Source: Bacillus albus
GTDB taxonomy: Bacteria > Bacillota > Bacilli > Bacillales > Bacillaceae_G
Length of the DNA: 53,149 nucleotides
Direction of reading: 5' to 3'
NCBI RefSeq assembly: GCF_001884185.1
Contig: NZ_MAOE01000112.1
Location: forward strand, 1 to 53,149
Positions 7,158-16,535 of the stretch are shown piece after piece (within the stretch, counting starts at the first letter, position 1; the number at the start of each line of letters is the position of its first letter). The position numbers and the translations under genes are program-made. The notes under the pieces are model-generated. The model was not told the origin of the DNA. It did not search any database and was given only the letters and a program-made list of their open reading frames with translations.

Positions 7158-8828
7158 ATGAAGAGAAAAGAGAATGAGTCTGTTAAAGTATTTGCTCTTG
7201 GTGGAGTAGGTGAAATCGGGAAAAACATGTACTGTGTTGAAATTGATTCTGAAATCTTTATTGTAGATGCAGGGTTAATGTTCCCGGGAGATGAAATGTT
7301 TGGAATTGATATCGTTATTCCTGATATTACATATTTAGTGGAAAACCAAGAGCGAGTAAAAGGTTTATTTATTACTCACGGTCATGAAGATCATATTGGT
7401 GGTATTGTTTACGTACTTCGTAAATTATCTATTCCAGTGTATGCAACGAAATTAACAGTAGGACTTATACAAGAAAAACTTGGCGAAGCGGGTATGTTAG
7501 GCCGTGTAGACTTAAAAACAATCGATTCAAATTCAACAGTAGAGTTTAATACTACAACGGTGTCATTCTTTGGAACGACACATAGTATTCCAGATTCTGT
7601 TGGTGTTTGTTTCCATACATCAAAAGGTGCGATTGTATATACAGGAGACTTTAAATTCGATCAAACTCCAATTGGAAATAGTGGAGCAGATCTTGGAAAA
7701 ATGGCTCAAATCGGAAATGAAGGCGTACTATGCTTGTTATCTGATAGTACAAATGCTGAGCGTCCAGGCTATACAGGTTCTGAAAAAGAAGTTGGTGTAG
7801 AAATTTCTAAAGTGTTCTACGGCGCAGAAGGACGTATTATCGTTGCTTCATTTGCATCGAATGTACATCGTATTCAACAAGTATTTGATGCAGCTGCTGA
7901 AACAGGGCGAAAAGTAGCGGTTGTAGGACGTAGTATGGTGAAAGTTGTAGATATCGCAAGACGTCTTGGTTATTTAGATGTTCCAGAAGGTATGGTTATT
8001 TCACTACAAGAAGTAGACAATTTCCCAGAGAAAAAGGTAGCTATTTTAACGACAGGTAGCCAAGGGGAACCGATGGCGGCCCTTTCTAGAATGGCGAAGC
8101 AAGCTCATAAACAAATTTCAATTCGTAAAGGTGATACGGTTATTATTGCGGCTTCTCCAATTCCGGGTAATGAAATATCTGTATCAAAAATTATCGATTT
8201 GTTATTTAGAGCGGGCGCTGAAGTTGTTTATTACGGTGAAAGAAAAGTCCACGTTTCAGGTCACGGTAGCCAAGAAGAATTAAAGTTAATGTTAAATTTA
8301 ATGAAACCGAAATATTTTGTACCCGTACATGGTGAGTTCCGTATGCAAAAAGCACATGCATACTTAGCTGAAGATGTAGGTATTGCAAGAGAAAATATCT
8401 TTATCGTAGAAAAAGGCGATGTAATCGGTTTTAGTGACGATGAAGCGAACTTAGTTGGTAAAGTCCAAGCTGGCAATGTATTAATTGATGGATTAGGTGT
8501 AGGTGACGTTGGTAATATCGTTCTTCGCGATAGAAAAATGTTATCTCAAGATGGAATATTAGTAGTTGTTGTAACACTTGGTAAGGATGAAAAGAAAATC
8601 GTTTCTGGTCCAGAAATCATTTCACGTGGTTTTGTGTATGTGCGTGAATCAGAAGCGTTAATTGACCGCTCTACAGAGATTGTACGTATGATTGTTGAGC
8701 AATCAATTAAAGAATATTCAATTGAATGGTCTATGCTAAAACAAAATATTCGTGAATTATTAGGACAGTTCTTGTACGAAGAGACAAAGAGAAAACCTAT
8801 GATTTTACCGATTATTATGGAAGTTTAA
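7158..8828 (+). CDS. rnjB: Ribonuclease J (RNase J2 locus)
   Basis: Metallo-beta-lactamase/beta-CASP ribonuclease with 5'-3' exo- and endonuclease activity in mRNA decay and rRNA processing, working with RNase J1 and the RNase Y assembly. The zinc motif HGHEDHIGG (about residue 74), the later HSIPD and TGDFKFD and the C-terminal HVSGHGSQEEL and HGEFRM motifs are intact. 556 residues, usual length. The position after dapA and before tepA is that of B. subtilis ymfA/rnjB, which is why I use that symbol; paralogues exist in this group, so J2 is a call from synteny. Few bases separate the weak RBS from the ATG, see the leader entry. Confidence 0.88.
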   Translation: MKRKENESVKVFALGGVGEIGKNMYCVEIDSEIFIVDAGLMFPGDEMFGIDIVIPDITYLVENQERVKGLFITHGHEDHIGGIVYVLRKLSIPVYATKLTVGLIQEKLGEAGMLGRVDLKTIDSNSTVEFNTTTVSFFGTTHSIPDSVGVCFHTSKGAIVYTGDFKFDQTPIGNSGADLGKMAQIGNEGVLCLLSDSTNAERPGYTGSEKEVGVEISKVFYGAEGRIIVASFASNVHRIQQVFDAAAETGRKVAVVGRSMVKVVDIARRLGYLDVPEGMVISLQEVDNFPEKKVAILTTGSQGEPMAALSRMAKQAHKQISIRKGDTVIIAASPIPGNEISVSKIIDLLFRAGAEVVYYGERKVHVSGHGSQEELKLMLNLMKPKYFVPVHGEFRMQKAHAYLAEDVGIARENIFIVEKGDVIGFSDDEANLVGKVQAGNVLIDGLGVGDVGNIVLRDRKMLSQDGILVVVVTLGKDEKKIVSGPEIISRGFVYVRESEALIDRSTEIVRMIVEQSIKEYSIEWSMLKQNIRELLGQFLYEETKRKPMILPIIMEV

Positions 8829-8858
8829 AAAAGGTCACCTTTACGGGTGATCTTTTTT
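8827..8858 (+). terminator. Terminator after the RNase J gene
   Basis: AAAAAAGGTCACC paired with GGGTGATCTTTTTT across a short loop, starting within the stop codon region. Confidence 0.85.
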
Positions 8859-8931
8859 CTTTTTTAACTCTATCGAATGAAATTTATAACTTAAGAAATA
8901 ATAGTGATATACGAGTGAAAGGGGATGCGAT

Positions 8932-9681
8932 ATGACAGAACGTGATCGTTATACAAATGAAGAAAAAGAGGCTGAGCCGAAAGAAACTGGAAAAGAAGCT
9001 TCAATAGTGGAAAAAATTCAACAGCTTGGACAAACGAATATACCACAAATGAATGAATCGCGTATTCATTGTTTAACAATTATTGGACAGGTGGAAGGTC
9101 ATGTCCAATTGCCACCGCAAAATAAAACAACAAAATATGAGCATATCATTCCACAAATTGTTGCGATTGAACAAAATCCGAAAATAGAAGGTTTACTTTT
9201 AATATTAAATACTGTCGGAGGTGACGTTGAAGCCGGACTAGCCATTTCTGAAATGGTCGCTTCACTCTCAAAGCCGACTGTATCACTTGTTCTGGGCGGA
9301 GGACATTCTATTGGTGTGCCAATCGCTGTTTCTACGGATTATTCATTTATTGCGGAAACTGCGACGATGACAATTCATCCTATTCGCCTAACAGGTCTTG
9401 TTATAGGTGTGCCGCAAACATTTGAGTATTTAGATAAAATGCAAGAAAGAGTCATTCGATTTGTGACGAAGCATTCGAAAGTAACGGAAGATCGTTTTAA
9501 AGAGCTTATGTTTGCGAAAGGAAATTTAACGCGAGATATTGGTACGAATGTAATTGGTGGAGATGCAGTGAAGTATGGTCTTATAGATGATGTCGGTGGT
9601 ATCGGAAATGCGATTCGAAAACTAAATGAATTAATAGATGCTCGCGGGGATGATAGTACAGAAGGGACAATGTTACAATGA
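8932..9681 (+). CDS. tepA: ClpP-family translocation-enhancing serine protease TepA
   Basis: 249 residues. After a charged 45-residue leader, the ClpP/crotonase-fold core has [14 protein letters not shown], the nucleophile Ser in GGGHSIGVP (about residue 127) and the His in [10 protein letters not shown]. In B. subtilis TepA (YmfB) is linked to secretion of pre-proteins and to spore small-protein turnover; the cytoplasmic protease role is family knowledge. RBS GAAAGGGG precedes the ATG. The downstream ylzJ gene overlaps its stop by 4 bases, so the two are translationally coupled. Confidence 0.92.
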   Translation: MTERDRYTNEEKEAEPKETGKEASIVEKIQQLGQTNIPQMNESRIHCLTIIGQVEGHVQLPPQNKTTKYEHIIPQIVAIEQNPKIEGLLLILNTVGGDVEAGLAISEMVASLSKPTVSLVLGGGHSIGVPIAVSTDYSFIAETATMTIHPIRLTGLVIGVPQTFEYLDKMQERVIRFVTKHSKVTEDRFKELMFAKGNLTRDIGTNVIGGDAVKYGLIDDVGGIGNAIRKLNELIDARGDDSTEGTMLQ

Positions 9682-9881
9682 TTTTATATACAATTATGCC
9701 AGAGCAACTTGTGTATCCAGCTGATTATTCGCAATGTGAAAGTCAAAAAATCGTAAATATAAATGGTGTTGAATTAATGGTTTCAGAAGAAGAACATGGG
9801 TGTTATTCTATTGTGCGTGTGTTAAGTACAGATCCGTTTCACTACTTAGAGTTTGAGCCTGGTCAGAAAATAACCTTTTAG
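9678..9881 (+). CDS. ylzJ: YlzJ-like protein
   Basis: 67 residues, small and probably beta-rich ([16 protein letters not shown], then [10 protein letters not shown] at the C-terminus). This matches the YlzJ family found after tepA in Bacillus, of unknown function. Its ATG overlaps the tepA stop (ATGA at 9678-9681). No membrane segment or signal is seen. The name rests on synteny and sequence. Confidence 0.86.
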   Translation: MILYTIMPEQLVYPADYSQCESQKIVNINGVELMVSEEEHGCYSIVRVLSTDPFHYLEFEPGQKITF

Positions 9882-9903
9882 CAAAAAGAAGGATTTTGTT
9901 TAG

Positions 9904-9955
9904 AAGCTATGGTATAATATAAAAAACAAGACGGTTGAGCAGCCATGAGAGGGCT
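9904..9955 (+). promoter_or_regulatory. Extended -10 promoter and early hairpin before spoIIIE/ftsK
   Basis: TATGGTATAAT at about 9909-9919 is an extended -10 (TG one base before TATAAT) with a poor -35. A GCAGCC...GGGCTGC hairpin followed by TTTCTTC lies about 20 bases downstream (9938-9960) and could be the ylzJ terminator or an attenuator of the next gene. Confidence 0.5.
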
Positions 9956-10091
9956 GCTTTCTTCTGTTTATTTAACATTTTACAAGAAGTGTAAAAATAG
10001 AAGATATAAAGACCTGAAAAAATAGAGAAAACAGACATATAAGTAGAGTTTTTAGGAGGCTTTACGTATATGTAGAACACGAGGTGAAGAA

Positions 10092-12473
10092 ATGGCAAAA
10101 CAAAAGCAAAGAGGGACGAAGGCAAAGGCAAGACGTACGATAAAGCCAACTTTGTATTATGAAATCGTCGGTTTAACTCTTTTTGCACTTTCAATCATTA
10201 CGATTTTACAGCTAGGCGTTGTAGGGAAATCGTTTGTGTTATTTTTTCGCTTCTTCTTTGGTGAGTGGTACATAATTGGTGTGTTAGGTGTAATAGCTTT
10301 ATCGGTTTCGTTTGTTATAAAACGTGGATGGCCGAACCTTTTAAATAAACGGTTAATCGGTTTTTACTTAATAGTATTGGCGATATTAATGTTTAGTCAT
10401 ATTACATTATTTAACCTACTTACGAAAGATGGAGCAGTGCAAAATACTTCTGTTATTGTGAGTACGAAAGATAATTTCTTTCTTGAAATGAAAAAAGGGC
10501 CAGATAGTGTTCATTTAGGTGGTGGCATGTTTGGTGCGCTTATGTTCGCGACTTGTTATTTCTTATTTGATGAAGTAGGAGCTTATATTATTGGTATTAT
10601 TTTAGTTATTCTCGGTATACTTTGTATAACAAATAAGCATATTGGAGAAGTGTTAGCCCCAGTTGGTAGAATCCTTAGAAGTCAATTTCAAGTGATGCAA
10701 GGGGACTATAAAGATTGGAGAGCGAAAAGAACGGCTGAACAAACAGAAAAGAAAAAAACAACGAGAAGCACAAGGAGCAAACGTGCTGCAGAACAAGAAG
10801 AAATTGTTGAGCCGATGGAAGAAATTTCAATTGACCCTCCGATTATTTCAAATTTCACTGAGAATTATCCAGTAAATGAAGAAGAGGATAAACGAATTGA
10901 GGTAGAGGAAGAAGAGTTAATCACTTCACCATTTATCGAAGAGGCTCCGCCAATTGAAGAGCCGAAGAAAAAGCGTGGAGAAAAAATCGTTGAATCGTTA
11001 GAGGGTGAAACACAAGCACCTCCTATGCAATTTTCAAATGTAGAAAATAAAGATTACAAGCTTCCTGCCCTTGATATATTGAAATTTCCAAAGAATAAGC
11101 AAGTTACAAATGAAAATGCGGAAATTTATGAGAATGCTCGTAAATTAGAGCGTACATTCCAAAGCTTTGGAGTGAAAGCAAAAGTAACAAAAGTACATAG
11201 AGGTCCTGCAGTTACAAAATATGAAGTGTATCCTGATATGGGAGTAAAGGTAAGCAAAATCGTTAGTTTAAGTGATGATTTAGCACTTGCTTTAGCGGCG
11301 AAAGACATTCGTATCGAGGCACCAATTCCCGGGAAATCAGCTGTAGGGATTGAAGTTCCGAATTCAGAAATTTCTATGGTAACGCTTAGAGAAGTTCTTG
11401 ATTCTAAGGCTAATAATCATCCAGAAGAGAAGTTGTTAATTGGTCTTGGACGAGATATTACAGGTGAAGCTGTATTAGCCCGTTTAAATAAAATGCCCCA
11501 TTTACTAGTAGCTGGTGCGACGGGTAGCGGGAAAAGTGTATGTATTAACGGTATTATTGTTAGTATTTTAATGCGTGCAAAACCACATGAAGTAAAATTA
11601 ATGATGATTGATCCGAAAATGGTAGAGTTAAATGTATATAACGGTGTTCCTCACTTATTAACACCAGTTGTAACGGATCCGAAAAAGGCATCGCAAGCAT
11701 TGAAAAAAGTCGTGAGTGAGATGGAACGTCGTTATGAGTTGTTTGCTCATAGTGGCACGCGTAATATTGAAGGATATAATGACTATATAAAAGAACATAA
11801 TAGTCAATCAGAAGCGAAACAACCGGAATTACCTTATATTGTCGTGATTGTGGACGAGTTAGCAGATTTAATGATGGTTGCTTCATCAGATGTAGAGGAT
11901 GCAATTATGCGTCTAGCACAAATGGCTCGTGCGGCTGGTATTCATTTAATTATTGCAACGCAGCGTCCATCAGTTGATGTCATTACGGGAGTTATTAAAG
12001 CGAATATTCCATCACGTATTGCATTCGCTGTATCTTCTCAAACAGATTCTCGTACAATTCTTGACGGCGGTGGTGCAGAGAAATTACTAGGTCGTGGAGA
12101 TATGCTGTTTATACCAATTGGTGCATCGAAGCCTGTACGTGTACAAGGTGCGTTTTTATCAGATGATGAAGTTGAGAGAGTTGTAGAATATGTTATTGGT
12201 CAGCAAAAAGCGCAATATCAAGAAGATATGATTCCGCAAGATGTTCCTGATACGAAGCAGGAAGTAGAAGATGAATTATATGATGAAGCAGTTCAGCTCG
12301 TAGTGGAAATGCAAACGGCATCTGTTTCTATGTTGCAACGTAGGTTTAGAGTTGGATATACGCGAGCTGCTCGTTTAATTGATGCAATGGAAATGAATGG
12401 TGTAGTAGGTCCGTATGAAGGTAGTAAACCACGAGAAGTGCTCATTAATGATGTACAAGAAAAAAGTTCATAA
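10092..12473 (+). CDS. spoIIIE: DNA translocase SpoIIIE/FtsK
   Basis: Septum-located ATP-driven DNA pump that moves the chromosome into the forespore. 793 residues: a basic N-terminus, about four membrane segments between residues 20 and 190, an acidic E/P-rich linker (residues 210-310), then the motor with Walker A GATGSGKS (about residue 473) and Walker [13 protein letters not shown], and a C-terminal winged-helix gamma domain (residues 725-785) that reads orienting sequences. The locus before ymfC is the SpoIIIE site of B. subtilis; a second FtsK-type gene (SftA) is normally elsewhere. A separate transcription unit, with its terminator right after the stop. Confidence 0.94.
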   Translation: MAKQKQRGTKAKARRTIKPTLYYEIVGLTLFALSIITILQLGVVGKSFVLFFRFFFGEWYIIGVLGVIALSVSFVIKRGWPNLLNKRLIGFYLIVLAILMFSHITLFNLLTKDGAVQNTSVIVSTKDNFFLEMKKGPDSVHLGGGMFGALMFATCYFLFDEVGAYIIGIILVILGILCITNKHIGEVLAPVGRILRSQFQVMQGDYKDWRAKRTAEQTEKKKTTRSTRSKRAAEQEEIVEPMEEISIDPPIISNFTENYPVNEEEDKRIEVEEEELITSPFIEEAPPIEEPKKKRGEKIVESLEGETQAPPMQFSNVENKDYKLPALDILKFPKNKQVTNENAEIYENARKLERTFQSFGVKAKVTKVHRGPAVTKYEVYPDMGVKVSKIVSLSDDLALALAAKDIRIEAPIPGKSAVGIEVPNSEISMVTLREVLDSKANNHPEEKLLIGLGRDITGEAVLARLNKMPHLLVAGATGSGKSVCINGIIVSILMRAKPHEVKLMMIDPKMVELNVYNGVPHLLTPVVTDPKKASQALKKVVSEMERRYELFAHSGTRNIEGYNDYIKEHNSQSEAKQPELPYIVVIVDELADLMMVASSDVEDAIMRLAQMARAAGIHLIIATQRPSVDVITGVIKANIPSRIAFAVSSQTDSRTILDGGGAEKLLGRGDMLFIPIGASKPVRVQGAFLSDDEVERVVEYVIGQQKAQYQEDMIPQDVPDTKQEVEDELYDEAVQLVVEMQTASVSMLQRRFRVGYTRAARLIDAMEMNGVVGPYEGSKPREVLINDVQEKSS

Positions 12474-12508
12474 AAAAAGCCTAATTGTTTTTACAATTAG
12501 GCTTTTTT
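12473..12508 (+). terminator. Terminator of spoIIIE
   Basis: AAAAAAGCCTAATTGT (12473-12488) with ACAATTAGGCTTTTTT (12493-12508), ending in T. Confidence 0.92.
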
Positions 12509-12645
12509 ATATGCTGGTTTTGTTATATACTATGTTCAGAGGTGAAGAAAGGGCTTACATTTAAAGTGGTTCTTTAGAATACGAATACTTTGGTGTGGTT
12601 TTTTGTGAACGTTCGATATTTAATGTAGAAAAATGTTAAATTTTG

Positions 12646-12674
12646 TTGACACGTATGGGAGCAAGTGGTAAGAT
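12646..12674 (+). promoter_or_regulatory. Sigma-A promoter of the purine-importer operon
   Basis: TTGACA (12646-12651), spacer exactly 17, TAAGAT (12669-12674). Transcription would start near 12681, just before the riboswitch. Confidence 0.85.
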
Positions 12675-12689
12675 TACTTCGAAAAGAAT

Positions 12690-12768
12690 CACTGCCTCAT
12701 ATAATCTTGGAGATAAGGTCCATAAGTTTCTACCTGGCAACCATGAATTGCTGGACTATGAGGGGAAA
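12690..12768 (+). ncRNA. Purine riboswitch aptamer, guanine class
   Basis: The conserved core is visible: P1 CCTCAT (12695-12700) with ATGAGG (12758-12763), junction ATAATCTTGG, loop L2 TCCATAAGTTTCTACC, the L3 arm with AACCATGAATTG, and GGACTATG. The specificity base in GACTAT (12756) is C, as in guanine/hypoxanthine riboswitches, whereas adenine ones have T. It lies in the leader of a GntR regulator and a nucleoside-type importer. Guanine would thus shut off import. Confidence 0.93.
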
Positions 12769-12776
12769 AGTGTGTA

Positions 12777-12851
12777 ACAAAGGATGTAAGAGATCTTTGT
12801 GCCGAACTTTTTCTCGAAATGAGGAATGTTTATGGTGCAAAGTTTTTTTTA
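12777..12851 (+). terminator. Riboswitch expression platform
   Basis: CTTTGTGCC (12795-12803) pairs with GGTGCAAAG (12834-12842) with two G-U pairs, followed by eight T: an intrinsic terminator. ACAAAG...CTTTGT (12777-12800) would form an alternative hairpin that takes the 5' arm. So ligand binding can switch between termination and read-through. Confidence 0.72.
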
Positions 12852-13010
12852 TGCAGTAAAGAGTGAAAATTTCATCTTAAAAAATTATTAATATTTATTC
12901 GACAATTGTGTTTATTTTAGTGTTTAGTAATTTTTATTATGTTGTAAGTTGAAAAAAGAGAAAAGAAGTCTTACATCAGAGGTCGAATAATTGAAATGCG
13001 GGGGAGTCTT

Positions 13011-13736
13011 ATGTCAGTAAAATCCGATAGTCGTCACCTATATTTACGGGTGATTGATCACATCAAAGAAAAAATTAAAGATGGAGCTTACAAAGAAAGA
13101 CAAAAGTTACCATCAGAGTTTGATTTAGCGAAAGAACTTGGCGTAAGTAGAGCGACTTTAAGGGAAGCACTGCGTATTTTAGAAGAAGAAAATGTTGTCA
13201 TTCGTAGACATGGTGTAGGAACATTTGTAAATGCTAAGCCGTTATTTTCTTCGGGGATTGAACAACTTTCTAGTATTACAGATATGATTTCTAGTGTGGG
13301 GAAAACGCCAGGAACTATCTTTCTATCATCATCTACAACAAGTTTAACAGAAGAGGAAAAAGAGAAGTTTAATAGTGAAGAGGGTTTTAATGCAGTGATG
13401 ATCGAGCGTGTGCGTACAGCAGATGGGGAACCTGTTGTATATTGTATCGATAAACTTGCAAAAGAAATATTGCCGGATTTATCGGGATACAATGAAGAAT
13501 CATTGCTAACGGTGATACATAACAATACGCATAAACGTATCACATACGCGGTTGCTCATATTGAGCCAATTGGCTATCATCCGAAAATTTCACCGATTTT
13601 AGAATGTGAACCAGAAACAGCACTGCTAGTATTAAAACAAATGCACTATGATCAAAATGATGAGCCAATCTTATATTCTATCAATTACTTTAGAGCTGAT
13701 AAGTTTAGCTTCCACGTATTAAGAAAACGTATGTAG
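13011..13736 (+). CDS. ymfC: GntR-family regulator, HutC/UTRA type (YmfC-like)
   Basis: 241 residues from ATG 13011 (RBS GGGGGAG); a start at 12996 would overlap this RBS. The N-terminal winged helix has [39 protein letters not shown] and the wing HGVGTFV. The C-terminal ligand domain (about residues 85-240) is the UTRA type with the DKL and RADKFS positions. It equals B. subtilis YmfC by position after spoIIIE. It lies between the riboswitch terminator and the lipoprotein gene, so it probably regulates the importer operon or related purine genes; the effector is not known. Confidence 0.9.
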   Translation: MSVKSDSRHLYLRVIDHIKEKIKDGAYKERQKLPSEFDLAKELGVSRATLREALRILEEENVVIRRHGVGTFVNAKPLFSSGIEQLSSITDMISSVGKTPGTIFLSSSTTSLTEEEKEKFNSEEGFNAVMIERVRTADGEPVVYCIDKLAKEILPDLSGYNEESLLTVIHNNTHKRITYAVAHIEPIGYHPKISPILECEPETALLVLKQMHYDQNDEPILYSINYFRADKFSFHVLRKRM

Positions 13737-13826
13737 GTGAGTTCCATTTTAGGGAGGTGACAGCAAGAAGTTAGGGACAGCAGCGTATAAAAAAATAGAC
13801 AATTCATTTCAGGAGGGGTTTCTAGT

Positions 13827-14894
13827 ATGAAGAAAAAAACAGGTCTTTTATTATCATTAACATTAGCAGCAAGTGCGGTTTTAGGTGCATGTGGTAACTC
13901 GGATAAAGCGAGTAGCGACAAAAAAGAGTTTAAAGTTGGTATGGTTACAGATGTTGGTGGCGTTGATGACAAATCATTTAACCAATCAGCTTGGGAAGGT
14001 TTAACGAAGTTCGGTAAAGATAATGACTTAAAGAAAAATGAAGGATATCGTTATCTTCAATCTAGTAAAGATGCGGATTATATCCCGAATTTAACGAAAT
14101 TTGCGAAAGATCATTATAACACAACATTTGGTATTGGATACTTAATGGAAAAATCAATCGAAAAAGTAGCTGATCAGTATCCGAAAGAACAATTTGCGAT
14201 TGTAGATACAGTTGTAAAGAAGCCAAACGTAACAAGTATTACATTTAAAGACCATGAAGGTTCATTCTTAGTTGGTGCTGTAGCAGCGATGACGACAAAA
14301 TCAAATAAAGTTGGGTTTGTTGGTGGTGTAAAAAGCCCATTAATTACAAAATTTGAATCAGGTTTCAAAGCTGGTGCAAAAGCAGTAAATCCAAATATCG
14401 AAATCGTATCACAATATGCTGATGCATTTGATAAACCAGAAAAAGGATCTGTATTAGCTTCAGCAATGTACGGTGGTGGAGTTGACGTAATTTATCATGC
14501 TTCAGGTGCAACTGGTAACGGTGTATTCACAGAAGCGAAAAACCGTAAGAAAAAAGGTGAAAACGTTTGGGTAATCGGTGTTGACCGTGACCAAAATCAA
14601 GAAGGTATGCCTGAAAACGTAACTTTAACTTCGATGGTAAAACGTGTTGATGTTGCAGTAGCAAAAGTAGCACAAGAAGCGAAAGATGGTAAGCTAAAAG
14701 GCGGTAAAGTAGAAGAGTTTGGTTTAAAAGATGACGGTGTTGGTATTGCGAAAACGACTGACAATGTGAAAAAAGTAAATCCAGAAATCTTAACAAAAGT
14801 AGAAGAGCTTGAGAAGAAAATCACTGACGGTGAAATTAAAGTACCTGCAACTGACGAAGAATATAAAACATATGAAGCTTCTCTAAAGAAATAA
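13827..14894 (+). CDS. nupN: BMP-family nucleoside-binding lipoprotein
   Basis: Periplasmic-type binding protein anchored by a lipid: signal MKKKTGLLLSLTLAASAVLG with lipobox LGAC, then a GNSDKASS spacer. The mature domain starts VGMVTDVGGVDDKSFNQSAW, typical of the BMP (PnrA/TmpC) family that binds purine nucleosides. 355 residues. Strong RBS AGGAGGGG. The gene symbol is by resemblance to the guanosine importer NupNOPQ of B. subtilis and the guanine riboswitch; substrate is therefore inferred. A very stable hairpin separates it from the ATPase gene, which fits higher expression of the binding protein. Confidence 0.88.
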   Translation: MKKKTGLLLSLTLAASAVLGACGNSDKASSDKKEFKVGMVTDVGGVDDKSFNQSAWEGLTKFGKDNDLKKNEGYRYLQSSKDADYIPNLTKFAKDHYNTTFGIGYLMEKSIEKVADQYPKEQFAIVDTVVKKPNVTSITFKDHEGSFLVGAVAAMTTKSNKVGFVGGVKSPLITKFESGFKAGAKAVNPNIEIVSQYADAFDKPEKGSVLASAMYGGGVDVIYHASGATGNGVFTEAKNRKKKGENVWVIGVDRDQNQEGMPENVTLTSMVKRVDVAVAKVAQEAKDGKLKGGKVEEFGLKDDGVGIAKTTDNVKKVNPEILTKVEELEKKITDGEIKVPATDEEYKTYEASLKK

Positions 14895-14907
14895 TAATAG
14901 AGAAATA

Positions 14908-14938
14908 GCAAAGGTTAGTTCTTAGAACTAACCTTTGC
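14908..14938 (+). promoter_or_regulatory. Perfect 14-bp stem between lipoprotein and ATPase genes
   Basis: GCAAAGGTTAGTTC (14908-14921) and GAACTAACCTTTGC (14925-14938) pair perfectly around a 3-base loop. No T-run follows (ATATATAAAA). This suggests a 3'-end stabiliser or partial terminator that raises lipoprotein mRNA over the rest of the operon. Confidence 0.8.
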
Positions 14939-15002
14939 ATATATAAAAATACTTTTAATAGAGTGTAATTAGGGAGTGTTCCCTGCTAAAAGGAGGAACA
15001 AA

Positions 15003-16535
15003 ATGGAATACGTAATTGAGATGAACAATATTACAAAAGTATTCCCAGGCATTGTAGCGAATGATGATATTACGCTGCAAGTAAAACAGGGAGAAATACA
15101 TGCTTTACTTGGAGAAAATGGTGCAGGGAAATCAACGCTGATGAATGTGCTGTTCGGTTTGTATCAACCAGAACAGGGGGAAATTAAAATCAAAGGAAAC
15201 CCTGTTAAAATTACGAATCCGAATATAGCAAATGATCTTGGTATTGGGATGGTCCATCAGCATTTTATGCTTGTTCATAATTTTACAGTTACAGAGAATA
15301 TTATTCTCGGAAATGAACCAAAGAAAAACGGGAAAATTGCTGTTGAAGAAGCTGCAAAAGAAATTAAGCAATTATCTGAACAATACGGTTTAGCTGTTGA
15401 TCCACATGCAAAAATTGAAGATATTTCTGTTGGGATGCAGCAAAGGGTTGAAATATTAAAGACTCTTTATCGTGGTGCTGAGATTTTAATATTTGATGAG
15501 CCAACGGCGGTGTTAACTCCTCAAGAAATTCATGAGTTGATTCAAATTATGAAAAAACTTGTGCAAGAGGGGAAATCTATCATTCTTATTACACATAAGT
15601 TAAAAGAAATTATGGAAGTTTGCGATCGTTGTACAATTATTCGTAAAGGTAAGGGGATTGGTACTGTTGATGTAGCGGAAACGGATGAGCATAAACTTGC
15701 AGAGTTAATGGTCGGACGTCAAGTGAATTTTAAAACAGAAAAAATAGAAGCTAAACCAATGGAAGAAGTACTATCTATTGCAAACCTAATTGTTCATGAT
15801 ACGCGCAAGTTACCTGCTGTAAAAGGCCTTGACTTAACTGTTCGTGCAGGAGAAATCGTTGGGATTGCAGGGATTGATGGAAATGGTCAAAGTGAATTAA
15901 TAGAGGCGATTACTGGTTTACGAAAAGTTGAGTCAGGTTCTATTGCAATTAAAGGAAAAGAAATAACGAATTGGCCAGTTCGAAGAATAACAGAAGAGGG
16001 GATTGGTCATATTCCTGAAGACCGTCATAAACACGGACTTGTTCTTGATTTTTCTGTTCGGGACAATATTGTTTTACAAACATACTATAAAAATCCATTT
16101 TCAAAGAAAGGGATTTTAAATTTTAGTAAGATTACAGAAAAAGCAAAAGCGCTTATTGAACAGTTTGATGTACGTACACCTGGTGAACACACGTTAGCTC
16201 GCGCTCTATCTGGTGGAAACCAACAAAAGGCAATTATCGCACGTGAAGTAGATCGTAATCCAGACTTATTAATTGCAGCGCAGCCAACACGTGGTTTAGA
16301 TGTAGGTGCGATTGAATTTATTCATAAAAAATTAATCGAGCAGAGAGATAACGGTAAGGCAGTATTACTTTTATCTTTAGAGCTGGATGAAATTTTAAAT
16401 GTAAGTGATCGAGTTGCTGTTATATATGAAGGGAAAATCGTGGCAATTGTTGATGCGAAAGAAACGAATGAACAACAGCTTGGGTTATTGATGGCCGGCG
16501 GGACAGGGAAAGAGAAGGTGAACACAAATGACTAA
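15003..16535 (+). CDS. nupO: Nucleoside ABC importer ATP-binding protein (two ABC domains)
   Basis: 510 residues with two ABC cassettes, as in sugar/nucleoside importers. The first has Walker A GENGAGKST (about residue 38) and Walker B ILIFDEPTAVLTP; the second has the degenerate GIDGNGQSE and signature LSGGNQQKA. Start at ATG 15003 has AGGAGG at 14991-14996; an upstream in-frame ATG at 14976 covers that RBS. Overlaps nupP by 8 bases (16528-16535). Confidence 0.9.
   Translation: MEYVIEMNNITKVFPGIVANDDITLQVKQGEIHALLGENGAGKSTLMNVLFGLYQPEQGEIKIKGNPVKITNPNIANDLGIGMVHQHFMLVHNFTVTENIILGNEPKKNGKIAVEEAAKEIKQLSEQYGLAVDPHAKIEDISVGMQQRVEILKTLYRGAEILIFDEPTAVLTPQEIHELIQIMKKLVQEGKSIILITHKLKEIMEVCDRCTIIRKGKGIGTVDVAETDEHKLAELMVGRQVNFKTEKIEAKPMEEVLSIANLIVHDTRKLPAVKGLDLTVRAGEIVGIAGIDGNGQSELIEAITGLRKVESGSIAIKGKEITNWPVRRITEEGIGHIPEDRHKHGLVLDFSVRDNIVLQTYYKNPFSKKGILNFSKITEKAKALIEQFDVRTPGEHTLARALSGGNQQKAIIAREVDRNPDLLIAAQPTRGLDVGAIEFIHKKLIEQRDNGKAVLLLSLELDEILNVSDRVAVIYEGKIVAIVDAKETNEQQLGLLMAGGTGKEKVNTND

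Noticed and set aside
6953-7228. 91-aa minus frame over the RNase J leader
   Set aside because: No RBS; runs into the RNase J gene in antisense. The leader pairing is the better explanation.
12665-12859. 64-aa open frame
   Set aside because: Lies across the purine riboswitch and its terminator; the RNA explains the sequence.
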